From: Bacteroidia bacterium
Lineage (GTDB): Bacteria > Bacteroidota > Bacteroidia > Chitinophagales > Saprospiraceae
NCBI GenBank assembly: GCA_030431945.1
Contig: JAUIIF010000058.1
Location: 1 to 13,062, forward strand
Direction of reading: 5' to 3'
DNA: 13,062 nucleotides
Part shown: in pieces, positions 7,101-13,041 of the stretch
Numbering within the stretch: position 1 is the first letter of the stretch
How the letters are laid out: each line of letters starts with the position of its first letter
Translations under genes and position numbers: made by a program
Notes under the pieces: generated by a model
Seen by the model: only the letters and a program-made list of their open reading frames with translations
Databases searched by the model: none
What the model was told of the DNA's origin: nothing

Positions 7101-7612
7101 GGAGGGGTGCTGGCGATAATAATCTGGCTGATATCGTTCTGGTTCATCCCCATAAAATCGGAAAGCGCATAATCCAGGCTGATCCATTGGTTTTGCGCAA
7201 CGTCAAGGGGAATCTCGAATTCCGTGTCGTTGCCGCCCCCAAAGCCATCGCCGCCAAAGTCAACCAGTTTCACCCGGAAATTGGTGCTGTTGGCGGACCA
7301 AAAATCGATGTGCAGGTGCGTCATCCCTGCTGCCTCCAGGTTGATGGCATTAGCTCCGGTGGCTTCAATACCAGCAAAATCTAGATTTTTGTAATACTTC
7401 ATGGCGGTCCCGTCAATAACGGTGTCAACCAGTTCGCCCTGGCTCCAATCCGTCCGGTAAGTGTCTACGGAGACGTCAGGGTAAGCGTCACTGAATATTG
7501 AAATGACGTCACCAACGGCTGCCGTGGGCGCCGCAGGAGCGGTAGTAGGTCCTTGAGCGTACGCCGTCAGGGAACACAGTAAAGCAAGGAAAAGAATATT
7601 GCATGATTTCAT
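4199..7612 (-). CDS. T9SS-secreted modular protein with four A and two B carbohydrate-binding-like modules
   Basis: An 1137-aa exported protein. It has a signal peptide (1-19, cleavage after AYA). Then follow module A1 (34-185), A2 (207-358), B1 (366-534), A3 (553-703), B2 (712-877), A4 (900-1050), and a type A T9SS sorting domain (about 1063-1137: EAFPNPVGEVVNI ... LPKGNYVALVSTGQG). Each A module opens with DVIS(I/L/M)FSDAY, carries THLH(I/L/V)D(F/Y)W and an Asp-rich KLVDFGxDGF loop, then GMNQ(N/S/T)DI(S/N)Q, and ends with VYLDN-type strands plus YFY. B modules open with QMDLPVTFEEEGVDYGL and end with TYYWDDV.FG. Ala/Pro/Thr linkers (AAPTPTR) join them. From family knowledge, such beta-sandwich modules accompany family-16 beta-glucanases in Bacteroidota; here no catalytic domain is present. 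I infer glycan binding or adhesion at the cell surface; the ligand is not shown. It lies downstream of the LuxR-type regulator and ends at an intrinsic terminator. Confidence 0.8.
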   Translation of the reverse strand: MKSCNILFLALLCSLTAYAQGPTTAPAAPTAAVGDVISIFSDAYPDVSVDTYRTDWSQGELVDTVIDGTAMKYYKNLDFAGIEATGANAINLEAAGMTHLHIDFWSANSTNFRVKLVDFGGDGFGGGNDTEFEIPLDVAQNQWISLDYALSDFMGMNQNDISQIIIASTPPGMSDVYLANFYFYNDGGTMAPTGPTTAAPAPTQLAEDVISLFSDAYTDVPVDTFLTVWSSAMLTDTVIDGSAMKRYSGLDFAGIEMTGANALDLEAAGMTHLHLDFWSSNSTTFRVKLVDFGGDGFEGANADTDAEVAMDLARGEWVSVEYRLTQFAGMNQSDISQFIISSLPVSTSDVYLDNIYFYAGEPLGAQMDLPVTFEEEGVDYGLVDFEGTASQLVADPEDATNTVVETTKNAGAATFAGTTLTSAEEGAPQGFATPIPFSVGATTMSVRVWSPSVGTPVMLKVEKDDDPTVSVETLTDTRVAGAWDTLVFDFSQHRPETAPINYDAIYNKATVFFDFGTEPAAAATYYWDDVVFGGTVVEPGPLTAAPTPTRDAADVISIFSDAYTSVPVDTFLAEFSVGTLTDTLIEGNPTLLYRDLAFAGIETLGDNALDLVAAGMTHLHLDFWSANSTTFRTKLVDFGGDGFGNGNDTEFEVPRNLAQGQWVSVEYPLPAFAGMNQTDISQLIISSAPAGGSNVYLDNIYFYKGEPLGTQMDLPVTFEEEGVDYGLMDFEGAVSLLVADPEDATNTVAQTTKTAGSATFAGTTLTSTEGGPAGFASRILLAEGASTMSVRVWSPTAGTPVMLKVENRDDPTVSVETLTNTTVAGAWDTLNFDFSMERTGTAAVNYGATYNKATIFFDFGTVPSADATYYWDDVMFGSGGNGGGDDEPMEAAPTPTRAAANVISMFSDAYTDVPVDTWRTDWSMATLTDIMIDGNPTKKYTGLDFVGIETLGPNAIDLTTAGMTHLHVDYWTPNMDTMRIKLVDFGMDGFGGDNDTENELVFMTATKTWVGLDIPLADFAGMNQTDINQFIISGLPVGAGTLYLDNVYFYKDVVDGTNTPEVGVLEAFPNPVGEVVNIVAPVRMDRLTLFNANGQVVGNWTPNTVQYALPMGALPKGNYVALVSTGQGLLTIKLLKQ
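4916..5956 (-). repeat. Second A-B unit (A3-B2 plus linker), 1041 bp
   Basis: Residues 553-899 of the secreted protein. They align in register with residues 207-552, sharing stretches such as QMDLPVTFEEEGVDYGL and LVADPEDATNTV. The DNA differs at many synonymous positions, so the duplication is not recent. Confidence 0.8.
5957..6994 (-). repeat. First A-B unit (A2-B1 plus linker), 1038 bp
   Basis: Residues 207-552 of the secreted protein. A1 alone (34-206) is 173 aa, exactly half of this 346-aa unit, so all module starts fall on an approximately 173-aa grid. The Asp-rich loop of A2 (GFEGANADTDAE) carries a two-residue insertion relative to the other A modules. Confidence 0.8.
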
Positions 7613-7650
7613 AAAAACGAGTTGATATGTAGGTGAATACGATCACTCAC

Positions 7651-7658
7651 CAAAGCTA
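7651..7658 (-). promoter_or_regulatory. -7 promoter box of the modular secreted-protein gene
   Basis: TAGCTTTG on the minus strand matches TAnnTTTG exactly, 38 nt before the ATG, predicting a leader of about 30 nt. No TTG is found at the usual -33 distance; a palindrome and a motif shared with the regulator's upstream region occupy that place instead. Confidence 0.5.
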
Positions 7659-7662
7659 AAAC

Positions 7663-7677
7663 AACCTGATGCAGGTT
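7663..7677. promoter_or_regulatory. Palindrome AACCTG-ATG-CAGGTT, candidate operator
   Basis: A perfect 6-bp inverted repeat with a 3-nt centre, 4 nt upstream of the -7 box of the secreted-protein gene. Size and symmetry suit a dimeric helix-turn-helix protein. The regulator encoded just upstream is the natural candidate; this is inference. Confidence 0.45.
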
Positions 7678-7683
7678 AGGTAA
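7668..7683 (-). promoter_or_regulatory. Shared motif TTACCTAACCTGCATC, copy 1
   Basis: On the minus strand this 16-mer matches 14 of 16 bases of TTACCTAATCTGCACC at 10787-10802, upstream of the regulator. It spans roughly -23 to -38 of the predicted start site, overlapping the missing -33 element, which is the position of an activator. Confidence 0.45.
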
Positions 7684-7691
7684 TAGTAGAC

Positions 7692-7821
7692 CACTACAAG
7701 AACCATGCAGGCAAAAGTTAGCGGTTTCCATCCCCGATATGGTAAGGAATCTGGGTGGTCCTTCCTGAGAGAAAGGACTAATAACCAAGGCAATAAGTGC
7801 CTCTGTAGTGGTATTGTAGTG
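7692..7821. repeat. Three CACTACA elements between the regulator and the secreted-protein gene
   Basis: On the minus strand CACTACA occurs at 7821-7815 and 7810-7804, eleven nt apart. An inverted copy lies on the plus strand at 7692-7698. Related ACTACAA arms form the inverted repeat in the M13 peptidase promoter (13007-13033). The elements are short, so chance cannot be excluded. The rest of the 7613-7846 gap holds a 6-bp hairpin, GTCCTT/AAGGAC (7758-7778), without a U-tract, and no gene. Confidence 0.4.
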
Positions 7822-7846
7822 TTTTTTTCAGCCGTTGAATGGTCGG

Positions 7847-10636
7847 CTACAGATCAAGAATATAGGCGACCAGGCCAACTTCGTGGTCCAATCCCATTTT
7901 TTTGCGCAGCCGGTAACGCTTAACCTCTACACTTTTAGGGGAAATATTGAGCATAGGGGCAATCTCCTTCGAGGATAGGTTAAGACGGAGGTAAGCGCAC
8001 AGTTTTAAATCGTTGGGCGTCAGTTCGGGATGAAGGTCTTTTACCTTCTTGAAAAAATCCCGGTCCGCATTCTCGAAGGCTTCCTTGAAAAGCTTCCAGG
8101 TCTCTGCTTCGTCAATATTCCGGTCGATCATTCTGATGACTTCCTTAATATTCTGTTGCGGGTCCTGCCTGACCAGTAAGTTATCTTTTATGCGCTGCAG
8201 CAGTTCATTTTTTTTGACCAGATTCATTGTGGAAATGGCCATTTCACGGTTCTTACCTTTGATGTCCTGTTGCAACTGCTGGTTGGTCAACTGGCTTTTG
8301 GCCAGAATGACCTCCTGCTGCTGGGCAGCAATGAGCCGTTCGTTTTCTTCCTGCTGCAATCTTGCTTTATTCCGGTAGTACCGTGTATAAGCCCGATGCA
8401 GTACGGTAACAAAGAGCCCGGTCATGAGGAAATACAACAACAGGGCCGGATAGGAGGAGTACCAGGGACGCTGGATGACAAAAGGAAAGCGCAGTGTCTC
8501 TGCAGAGACCGTTCGCCCGAGCATCGATTGTACCTCCAGGGTATACGCTCCGGGGGGCAACTCGGGATACAGGATGGTGGCCGTTTCCGTCCAGTCACTC
8601 CAATCCTCCCGATAGCCGATCAGCCGGGATCGAAACCGCTGAATAAAGAATTTCTCGTAGGCGGGTACAGCCACCGAAAAAGACAGGTTGTGGGCCCGGT
8701 AAGGAATTTTACCGCCGGCGGTCAGTTCCAGACTGACGGTAGCACCCGCAGCAGGAGACGCCTTGGCACTGGTTAAGTACAGCTCATGCTGGGGCAGCCC
8801 CACCTCCGAAAGAACTAAAACAACGTATCCGTTTCCCGTGCCTATCAGTAGGCTATCCTCCGTTATCTGCGTAATGTTTTCGTAGCCTGATTTAGCATTT
8901 ATCAGGTCAATGGGTACCGGGATGGTTTCTCGGAGCAGTCCGTCACTTAAAGCCGCTGAACGGAAATAGCCCATTTCGTTTTTGGTAAAAAACCACAGAC
9001 GGTCTTTAGTGGACGTCATCTTTCCGGATACGTACGCACCTTGTTCCACCTTATCCGTTAAATCCGGCGACGGCCTGAACCCGCGGGTGTAGTCCCGCAA
9101 AGAAAAAAGCCCTTCGCGGGAAAAGTAGTAAATGCTATCCTGAAAACCAGCCAGGCCCGCATTCTTTCCCTTGCGGGGTTCCTCATAACGCCGCTGTTCC
9201 TTTACCCTGCGGTAACCTGCTTCGAGGCGGATAGCATACACGCCCCGGTATTCATGGCTGACGTAGACTTCCCCGTCTTCTTTAACCGCCACGAAGCGCG
9301 CCGAATAATCAAAGCCTTCCACTTTGTTTCTAAAGACCCAGTTTGCCCCGTCACGCGCCAACACCTCCAGGCCCGAATAGCTTCCCGCCAGCAGTAAGGA
9401 GGGCTGGCCGGGGATCGGTTGAAATATCCAGGTGCCCGTTTCGGAAAACCAATCCTTTATCCGCCGGTTTTCGACTTGAAAACTGCCCAGATCATGACCG
9501 CAGAATAAATCCCCCTGGTAACTGAATAGCGACCACACCTGGCCCCGCGTCCCGGGAATGAGTTCAGGAAGGTCATTACCACGGAGTGATTTTACAAAAA
9601 GCCCCTGATTACTCCCCAGGTACAGGTCTCCCTGATGTACAACTGAAGTGTAGACCGTACCCAATTGCCCCGTATTATCGGTAAAGACCCGAAAGGGGGA
9701 GGCTAAATTGATGCAACTTATACCGTTGTCCGTACCAGCCCATAAGTTGCTCTGGGCGTCTTCAAACAAGGATAGAATGGTGTTGTTGGTCAGGCCGTCC
9801 ACCTGGTCGAGGTGATACTTCAGCTGCCCGGAAGCGTCCAGGATGTAAACACCATCAGAGATGGTCCCGAAAGCCATGCCTCCTTTCCGTAAGCTTGTTG
9901 CGCTGTAGATGCGCTGATCCTTCAGGAAATCGTGGGAAAAACGCGGGAAAAACTGCCCCTCTTCCAGCACAAAGCTGCCTTGGTTGGTGGATTGCACCAG
10001 CAATTCTCCACCCTCTTCCCATAAATGTGCAACCGGAAGTGCAGCTCCCGCCAGCCCTGAGACCCCCACGACTTTACCGGACCGGTACTGAAAAAGCTGA
10101 TTGTCGTGATCAATGAAGTAAAGGCCCGAGGTGGTGGAAAAAACTTTGGCAATACGCTTATCCAGCCTGATTACTTCCAGTTCATCCTGCACGACATCGT
10201 ACAGAAACAATTGATTGAAGGATTGAAAAACCAGGTAGCCTTCGTGTTCAATTATTTTCCAGAATTGCTCATCGGGTAAAATATCCGGGAGGACCTGCTG
10301 GCCCAACGAATGGTAAGCCAGCGTCCCGGTCGCAGATGGTTCCCAGTACCCGAAATCCATGTAACTTCCGGTGTAGATCCGGCCCTGGTGGGCCTTTACC
10401 GAGCGCAGGATGGATTGGTTCGGGGAGGGGTACAGTACCCACCGATTACCATCGTATACCAACAGTCCTTCGTTGTTAGCTACGTAAATAAAGCCCTGAT
10501 CATCCTGGCTGACGCCCCAATTCTGGCTCCCCGCCTGGTACGTTTCCGTTTGGAAGGAGATGACCGGGGGCAACTCCTGCCCAACCAGGCAGCAGGGCAG
10601 GAAAGCAGACAAAAGTAAGAGCAGACATGATCGCAT
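7847..10636 (-). CDS. Membrane-tethered propeller/triple-Tyr sensor fused to a LuxR-type DNA-binding domain
   Basis: A 929-aa one-piece transmembrane regulator, inferred to sense a periplasmic ligand and bind DNA directly. Numbering from GTG 10642 (add 2 to ATG numbering): signal segment (3-22); a long periplasmic region with Reg_prop-type beta-propeller repeats, clearest at 281-309 (VDGLTNNTILSLFEDAQSNL then WAGTDNG); a Y_Y_Y domain (about 650-722, with GYREDWSDW and LPPGAYTLEVQ); one membrane helix (about 730-748); a Gln/Lys/Glu-rich coiled coil (about 757-840); and a C-terminal LuxR/GerE helix-turn-helix (872-931, LTPNDLKLCAYLRLNLSSKE then SPKSVEVKRYRLRKKM). There is no histidine kinase or receiver domain. 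I prefer ATG 10636; GTG 10642 adds two residues. The family is common in Bacteroidota and often sits beside the genes it controls. The modular secreted-protein gene is 234 nt downstream on the same strand, making it the likely target. Confidence 0.88.
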   Translation of the reverse strand: MRSCLLLLLSAFLPCCLVGQELPPVISFQTETYQAGSQNWGVSQDDQGFIYVANNEGLLVYDGNRWVLYPSPNQSILRSVKAHQGRIYTGSYMDFGYWEPSATGTLAYHSLGQQVLPDILPDEQFWKIIEHEGYLVFQSFNQLFLYDVVQDELEVIRLDKRIAKVFSTTSGLYFIDHDNQLFQYRSGKVVGVSGLAGAALPVAHLWEEGGELLVQSTNQGSFVLEEGQFFPRFSHDFLKDQRIYSATSLRKGGMAFGTISDGVYILDASGQLKYHLDQVDGLTNNTILSLFEDAQSNLWAGTDNGISCINLASPFRVFTDNTGQLGTVYTSVVHQGDLYLGSNQGLFVKSLRGNDLPELIPGTRGQVWSLFSYQGDLFCGHDLGSFQVENRRIKDWFSETGTWIFQPIPGQPSLLLAGSYSGLEVLARDGANWVFRNKVEGFDYSARFVAVKEDGEVYVSHEYRGVYAIRLEAGYRRVKEQRRYEEPRKGKNAGLAGFQDSIYYFSREGLFSLRDYTRGFRPSPDLTDKVEQGAYVSGKMTSTKDRLWFFTKNEMGYFRSAALSDGLLRETIPVPIDLINAKSGYENITQITEDSLLIGTGNGYVVLVLSEVGLPQHELYLTSAKASPAAGATVSLELTAGGKIPYRAHNLSFSVAVPAYEKFFIQRFRSRLIGYREDWSDWTETATILYPELPPGAYTLEVQSMLGRTVSAETLRFPFVIQRPWYSSYPALLLYFLMTGLFVTVLHRAYTRYYRNKARLQQEENERLIAAQQQEVILAKSQLTNQQLQQDIKGKNREMAISTMNLVKKNELLQRIKDNLLVRQDPQQNIKEVIRMIDRNIDEAETWKLFKEAFENADRDFFKKVKDLHPELTPNDLKLCAYLRLNLSSKEIAPMLNISPKSVEVKRYRLRKKMGLDHEVGLVAYILDL

Positions 10637-10786
10637 AAACACAATTCCGGATGAGAAAGGTAGCCATTATCTTACGGATATTGCAATCGTATGCTTTTCC
10701 GTCCGGTTCCAGACAGGCAGGGCGGGGTCGCTGGTGCAAAGCGGGGACGAGGAGCAAAGTAAAAACGCTGGTGGTGCCGGCGCCTG

Positions 10787-10802
10787 TTACCTAATCTGCA
10801 CC
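10787..10802 (+). promoter_or_regulatory. Shared motif TTACCTAATCTGCACC, copy 2
   Basis: It matches copy 1 (minus strand, 7668-7683) at 14 of 16 bases, differing at positions 9 and 15. It lies 24 nt upstream of the imperfect -7 box of the regulator gene and is in the opposite orientation relative to transcription. It could be an autoregulation site. Confidence 0.4.
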
Positions 10803-10850
10803 TGCGGCCGCGCCATTTCCTGGTGCTTTTTGCCGCAGTCCCGCCCCGGT

Positions 10851-10894
10851 AAAACAGCAACGCCCGGAGTACTGAGCACAGCACCCCGGGCGTT
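10851..10894 (-). terminator. Probable terminator of the M13 peptidase gene
   Basis: On the minus strand AACGCCCGG (10894-10886) and CCGGGCGTT (10867-10859) form a perfect 9-bp stem around an 18-nt loop. It lies 27 nt past the peptidase stop codon. The T-run (TTTT, 10854-10851) starts 4 nt after the stem, so it is weaker than the terminator at 4117-4156. It would separate the peptidase from the regulator transcriptionally. Confidence 0.6.
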
Positions 10895-10921
10895 AGTCAG
10901 CCGGCTGATTTTCTTACGAAA

Positions 10922-12979
10922 TTACCAAATCCTGACGCGCTCCTCCGGCGCCAGCCACATGCCGTCACCTTCCTGAATGTCGAAGGCCTCGTAGAAGGCG
11001 TCGATGTTCACCAGCGGCTGGGTGGCCCGGGTTCGCCCGGGAGAGTGTGGATCGGTTTTCACCTGATTACGAAGTGCATCATCGCGGCTCAGTGTACGCC
11101 ACACCGTTGCCCAGCTCATGAAAAACCGTTGCTCGGGGGTAAACCCGTCAATGTTTTCCGGGCGGCCGTTCTTAGCGTAGTTAAGCATCAGGCCATCGTA
11201 GGCCCCCAGTACACCGCCGAGGTCGCCGATGTTTTCGCCGAGGGTAAACTTGCCGTTGATGTACACACTATCCAGCACCGCAATGGCACTGTACTGCTTG
11301 GCCAGTGCATCACCCCGTTTGGTGAATTCGGCCAGGTCCTGTTCGGTCCACCAATTGACCAGGTTACCGTCGCCGTCAAAACGCGCGCCGGAATCGTCGA
11401 AGGCATGCGAAATTTCGTGACCGATGACGGCCCCGATACCGCCGTAGTTAACGGCATCATCCGCCAGGTAATCGTAGAAGGGTGGCTGCAGGATGGCTGC
11501 GGGGAAAACAATCTCGTTGTTCAGCGGATTGAAATAAGCATTGACCGTTTGAGGAGACATTCCCCACTCTGACTTATCCACCGGCTGGCCGATTTCCGCG
11601 AAATTCTTGTCCCGGCCCCATTTTCCGACGGCGGCCATATTATCAAAGTAAGATTTTTCGGCACTGACCTCCATTGCCCCGTAGTCTTCCCATTCATCCG
11701 GGTAGCCGATTTTGACGGTAAACTTATCGAGTTTTTCGATGGCTTTAGCCTTGGTATCGGGGCTCATCCAGTCCAGTTTCTCAATCCGCTGCTGGAAGGC
11801 CGCAATGACGTTAGCGATCATTTCTTCCGCTTTCTCTTTGGCTTCCGGCGGGAATTTTTCGTCAACATAAAGCTGGCCAAGGGCTTCCCCGACGGTTCCG
11901 TTCACCGTATTGAGGGCCCGCTCATCAGCCGGACGTTGTTCTTTTGCTCCGTTGAGGTACTTGGCGTAAAACGCCCAGTTGGCATCTTCGATTTCCGTGG
12001 TCAACTGGTTGGCGGCATCCGCCATGGTGTGCCAGCGCAGCATCGTCTTGATGTCTTCCAAGGGGGTAGTCGTCAAAAACTCCTGCATGGCCATCAGGTA
12101 CTTCGGCTGGGTGACGATGATGGTGTCGAGGTCCTCCCTTACGCCGAGGTCCCGGAGGAATTTACTGATGTCCATCGCAGGAAGCAGTTCCTGGACTTCT
12201 TCGATTGACCGGGGATTATTGTAATTCCGTGCGTCCCGGCTCTGGACCTTGTCCAGGCGGGGTTCTGCCAGCACCGTTTCGTAGCTGAGGATCTTTTGCG
12301 CTGACGCTTTGGCAACGGGTTCCTCATCACCCAGAAACTGCAACATGCGGGCAACGTGGTTAACGTATTCGTCCCTTATCTCCTTTGATTTAGCATCTTG
12401 CTCCAGGTAGAAATCACGGTCCGGTAAGCCTAAGCCATTCGGGCCCACGTAGGCTGCATTTACCGAGCTGTTGTTGAGGTCGGGGAAAGCAGAGAGGTTC
12501 AGAAAGGGGGAGCCAACGGTTGGATTGGTGGCCAGCACCTCCTGCAGATCAGCAATGGAAGTGATGCCATCGATATCCGCCAGGGCCGCTTGTAGCGGCG
12601 CTACGCCCAGTTTATTCCTGGCCTCTACGTTCATTTTCGTATCGAAAATGGCCAGTGCCTTGGCCTGATCGGTATCAGCGGCATACGTGCCCCCTTCCTT
12701 AGCTTTCGCCAGAATGGCCAGAACGTCGGCATCCGTTGCCTTGGTCAACACCCCGAAACCGCCCCAGATGGACCGGTCAGCCGGAATTTCTGTTTGCTGC
12801 GCCCAGGTTCCGTTCACGAAATTATATAAGTCGGCCCGTGGGTTTACCGTAGTGTCCATATTGGCCAGGATAAGGCCATGAGGTCCGTCATCAACGGTCG
12901 CCTGGGTACCGGGGTCAGCGCCACAAGCGGTAAGCACCAGGGCTGCTGCCACTGGTAGTAAAAAGTTAAATGGTTTCAT
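10922..12979 (-). CDS. M13 (neprilysin/PepO-type) zinc metallopeptidase lipoprotein
   Basis: A 685-aa envelope endopeptidase expected to cleave peptides with a single catalytic zinc. The N-terminus is a lipoprotein signal with lipobox LTAC (Cys19), so the mature protein should be lipid-anchored. The M13 N-terminal domain spans about 47-425 (NPRADLYNFVNGTW at 46-59). The catalytic domain begins with NAYFNPLNNEIVFPAAILQP (480-499). Zinc ligands are H521 and H525 of HEISH and E582 of GENIGD, with E522 catalytic and D586 supporting. H645 and R651 in DPHSPGRTR correspond to the neprilysin catalytic His and substrate-binding Arg, six residues apart as in that enzyme. It ends in the family-typical EERVRIW. 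Length is normal and all key residues are present. It has its own promoter and a hairpin after it, so co-transcription with the downstream regulator is not expected. The natural substrate is unknown. Confidence 0.95.
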   Translation of the reverse strand: MKPFNFLLPVAAALVLTACGADPGTQATVDDGPHGLILANMDTTVNPRADLYNFVNGTWAQQTEIPADRSIWGGFGVLTKATDADVLAILAKAKEGGTYAADTDQAKALAIFDTKMNVEARNKLGVAPLQAALADIDGITSIADLQEVLATNPTVGSPFLNLSAFPDLNNSSVNAAYVGPNGLGLPDRDFYLEQDAKSKEIRDEYVNHVARMLQFLGDEEPVAKASAQKILSYETVLAEPRLDKVQSRDARNYNNPRSIEEVQELLPAMDISKFLRDLGVREDLDTIIVTQPKYLMAMQEFLTTTPLEDIKTMLRWHTMADAANQLTTEIEDANWAFYAKYLNGAKEQRPADERALNTVNGTVGEALGQLYVDEKFPPEAKEKAEEMIANVIAAFQQRIEKLDWMSPDTKAKAIEKLDKFTVKIGYPDEWEDYGAMEVSAEKSYFDNMAAVGKWGRDKNFAEIGQPVDKSEWGMSPQTVNAYFNPLNNEIVFPAAILQPPFYDYLADDAVNYGGIGAVIGHEISHAFDDSGARFDGDGNLVNWWTEQDLAEFTKRGDALAKQYSAIAVLDSVYINGKFTLGENIGDLGGVLGAYDGLMLNYAKNGRPENIDGFTPEQRFFMSWATVWRTLSRDDALRNQVKTDPHSPGRTRATQPLVNIDAFYEAFDIQEGDGMWLAPEERVRIW

Positions 12980-13006
12980 TTTGATCCCTTGTTTTGGTAG
13001 TTAAGT

Positions 13007-13033
13007 GACTACAAAACTACGACAGTTGTAGTC
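13007..13033. promoter_or_regulatory. Inverted repeat GACTACAA-N11-TTGTAGTC over the M13 promoter
   Basis: An 8-bp perfect inverted repeat with arms at 13007-13014 and 13026-13033. It covers the -7 box and most of the spacer of the M13 peptidase promoter, where a bound repressor would block RNA polymerase. The binding protein is unknown. Confidence 0.5.
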
Positions 13034-13041
13034 CCAACAAA
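13012..13041 (-). promoter_or_regulatory. Promoter of the M13 peptidase gene
   Basis: On the minus strand TTTG (13041-13038) is followed after 18 nt by TAGTTTTG (13019-13012). This is close to the Bacteroidota consensus TTTG-N19-TAnnTTTG and the best promoter in the window. The predicted start near 13005 gives a leader of about 25 nt before ATG 12979. Confidence 0.65.

Larger units (their letters stand above)
10643..10921. other. Intergenic region upstream of the sensor-regulator
   Basis: No gene is supported in these 279 nt. From right to left they hold a 12-nt palindrome TCAGCCGGCTGA (10897-10908), the hairpin after the M13 gene (10851-10894), an inverted repeat CTGCGGC/GCCGCAG (10802-10808 with 10832-10838, 23-nt loop), the shared motif (10787-10802), and an imperfect minus-strand -7 box TTACTTTG (10755-10762). 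If that box is used, the regulator leader would be about 110 nt. Confidence 0.4.

Noticed and set aside
4199..7612. Repeated DNA here as a recent assembly artefact or mobile repeat
   Set aside because: The A and B copies differ at many synonymous sites and the reading frame is continuous from signal peptide to sorting domain, so it is an old in-frame duplication.
7758..7778. Hairpin GTCCTT/AAGGAC as a terminator of the regulator gene
   Set aside because: Only 6 bp with a 9-nt loop and no T-run on the minus strand; transcription may read through toward the secreted-protein gene.
7847..10636. Regulator as a hybrid two-component histidine kinase
   Set aside because: The propeller and triple-Tyr domains are shared with hybrid kinases, but no H-box, ATPase or receiver motif follows the membrane helix; a LuxR-type helix-turn-helix does.
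10310..10976. Plus-strand frames of 102 and 138 codons around the regulator's 5' end
   Set aside because: They lie mostly antisense to the regulator and cross the terminator and the peptidase end; no domain or initiation signal.
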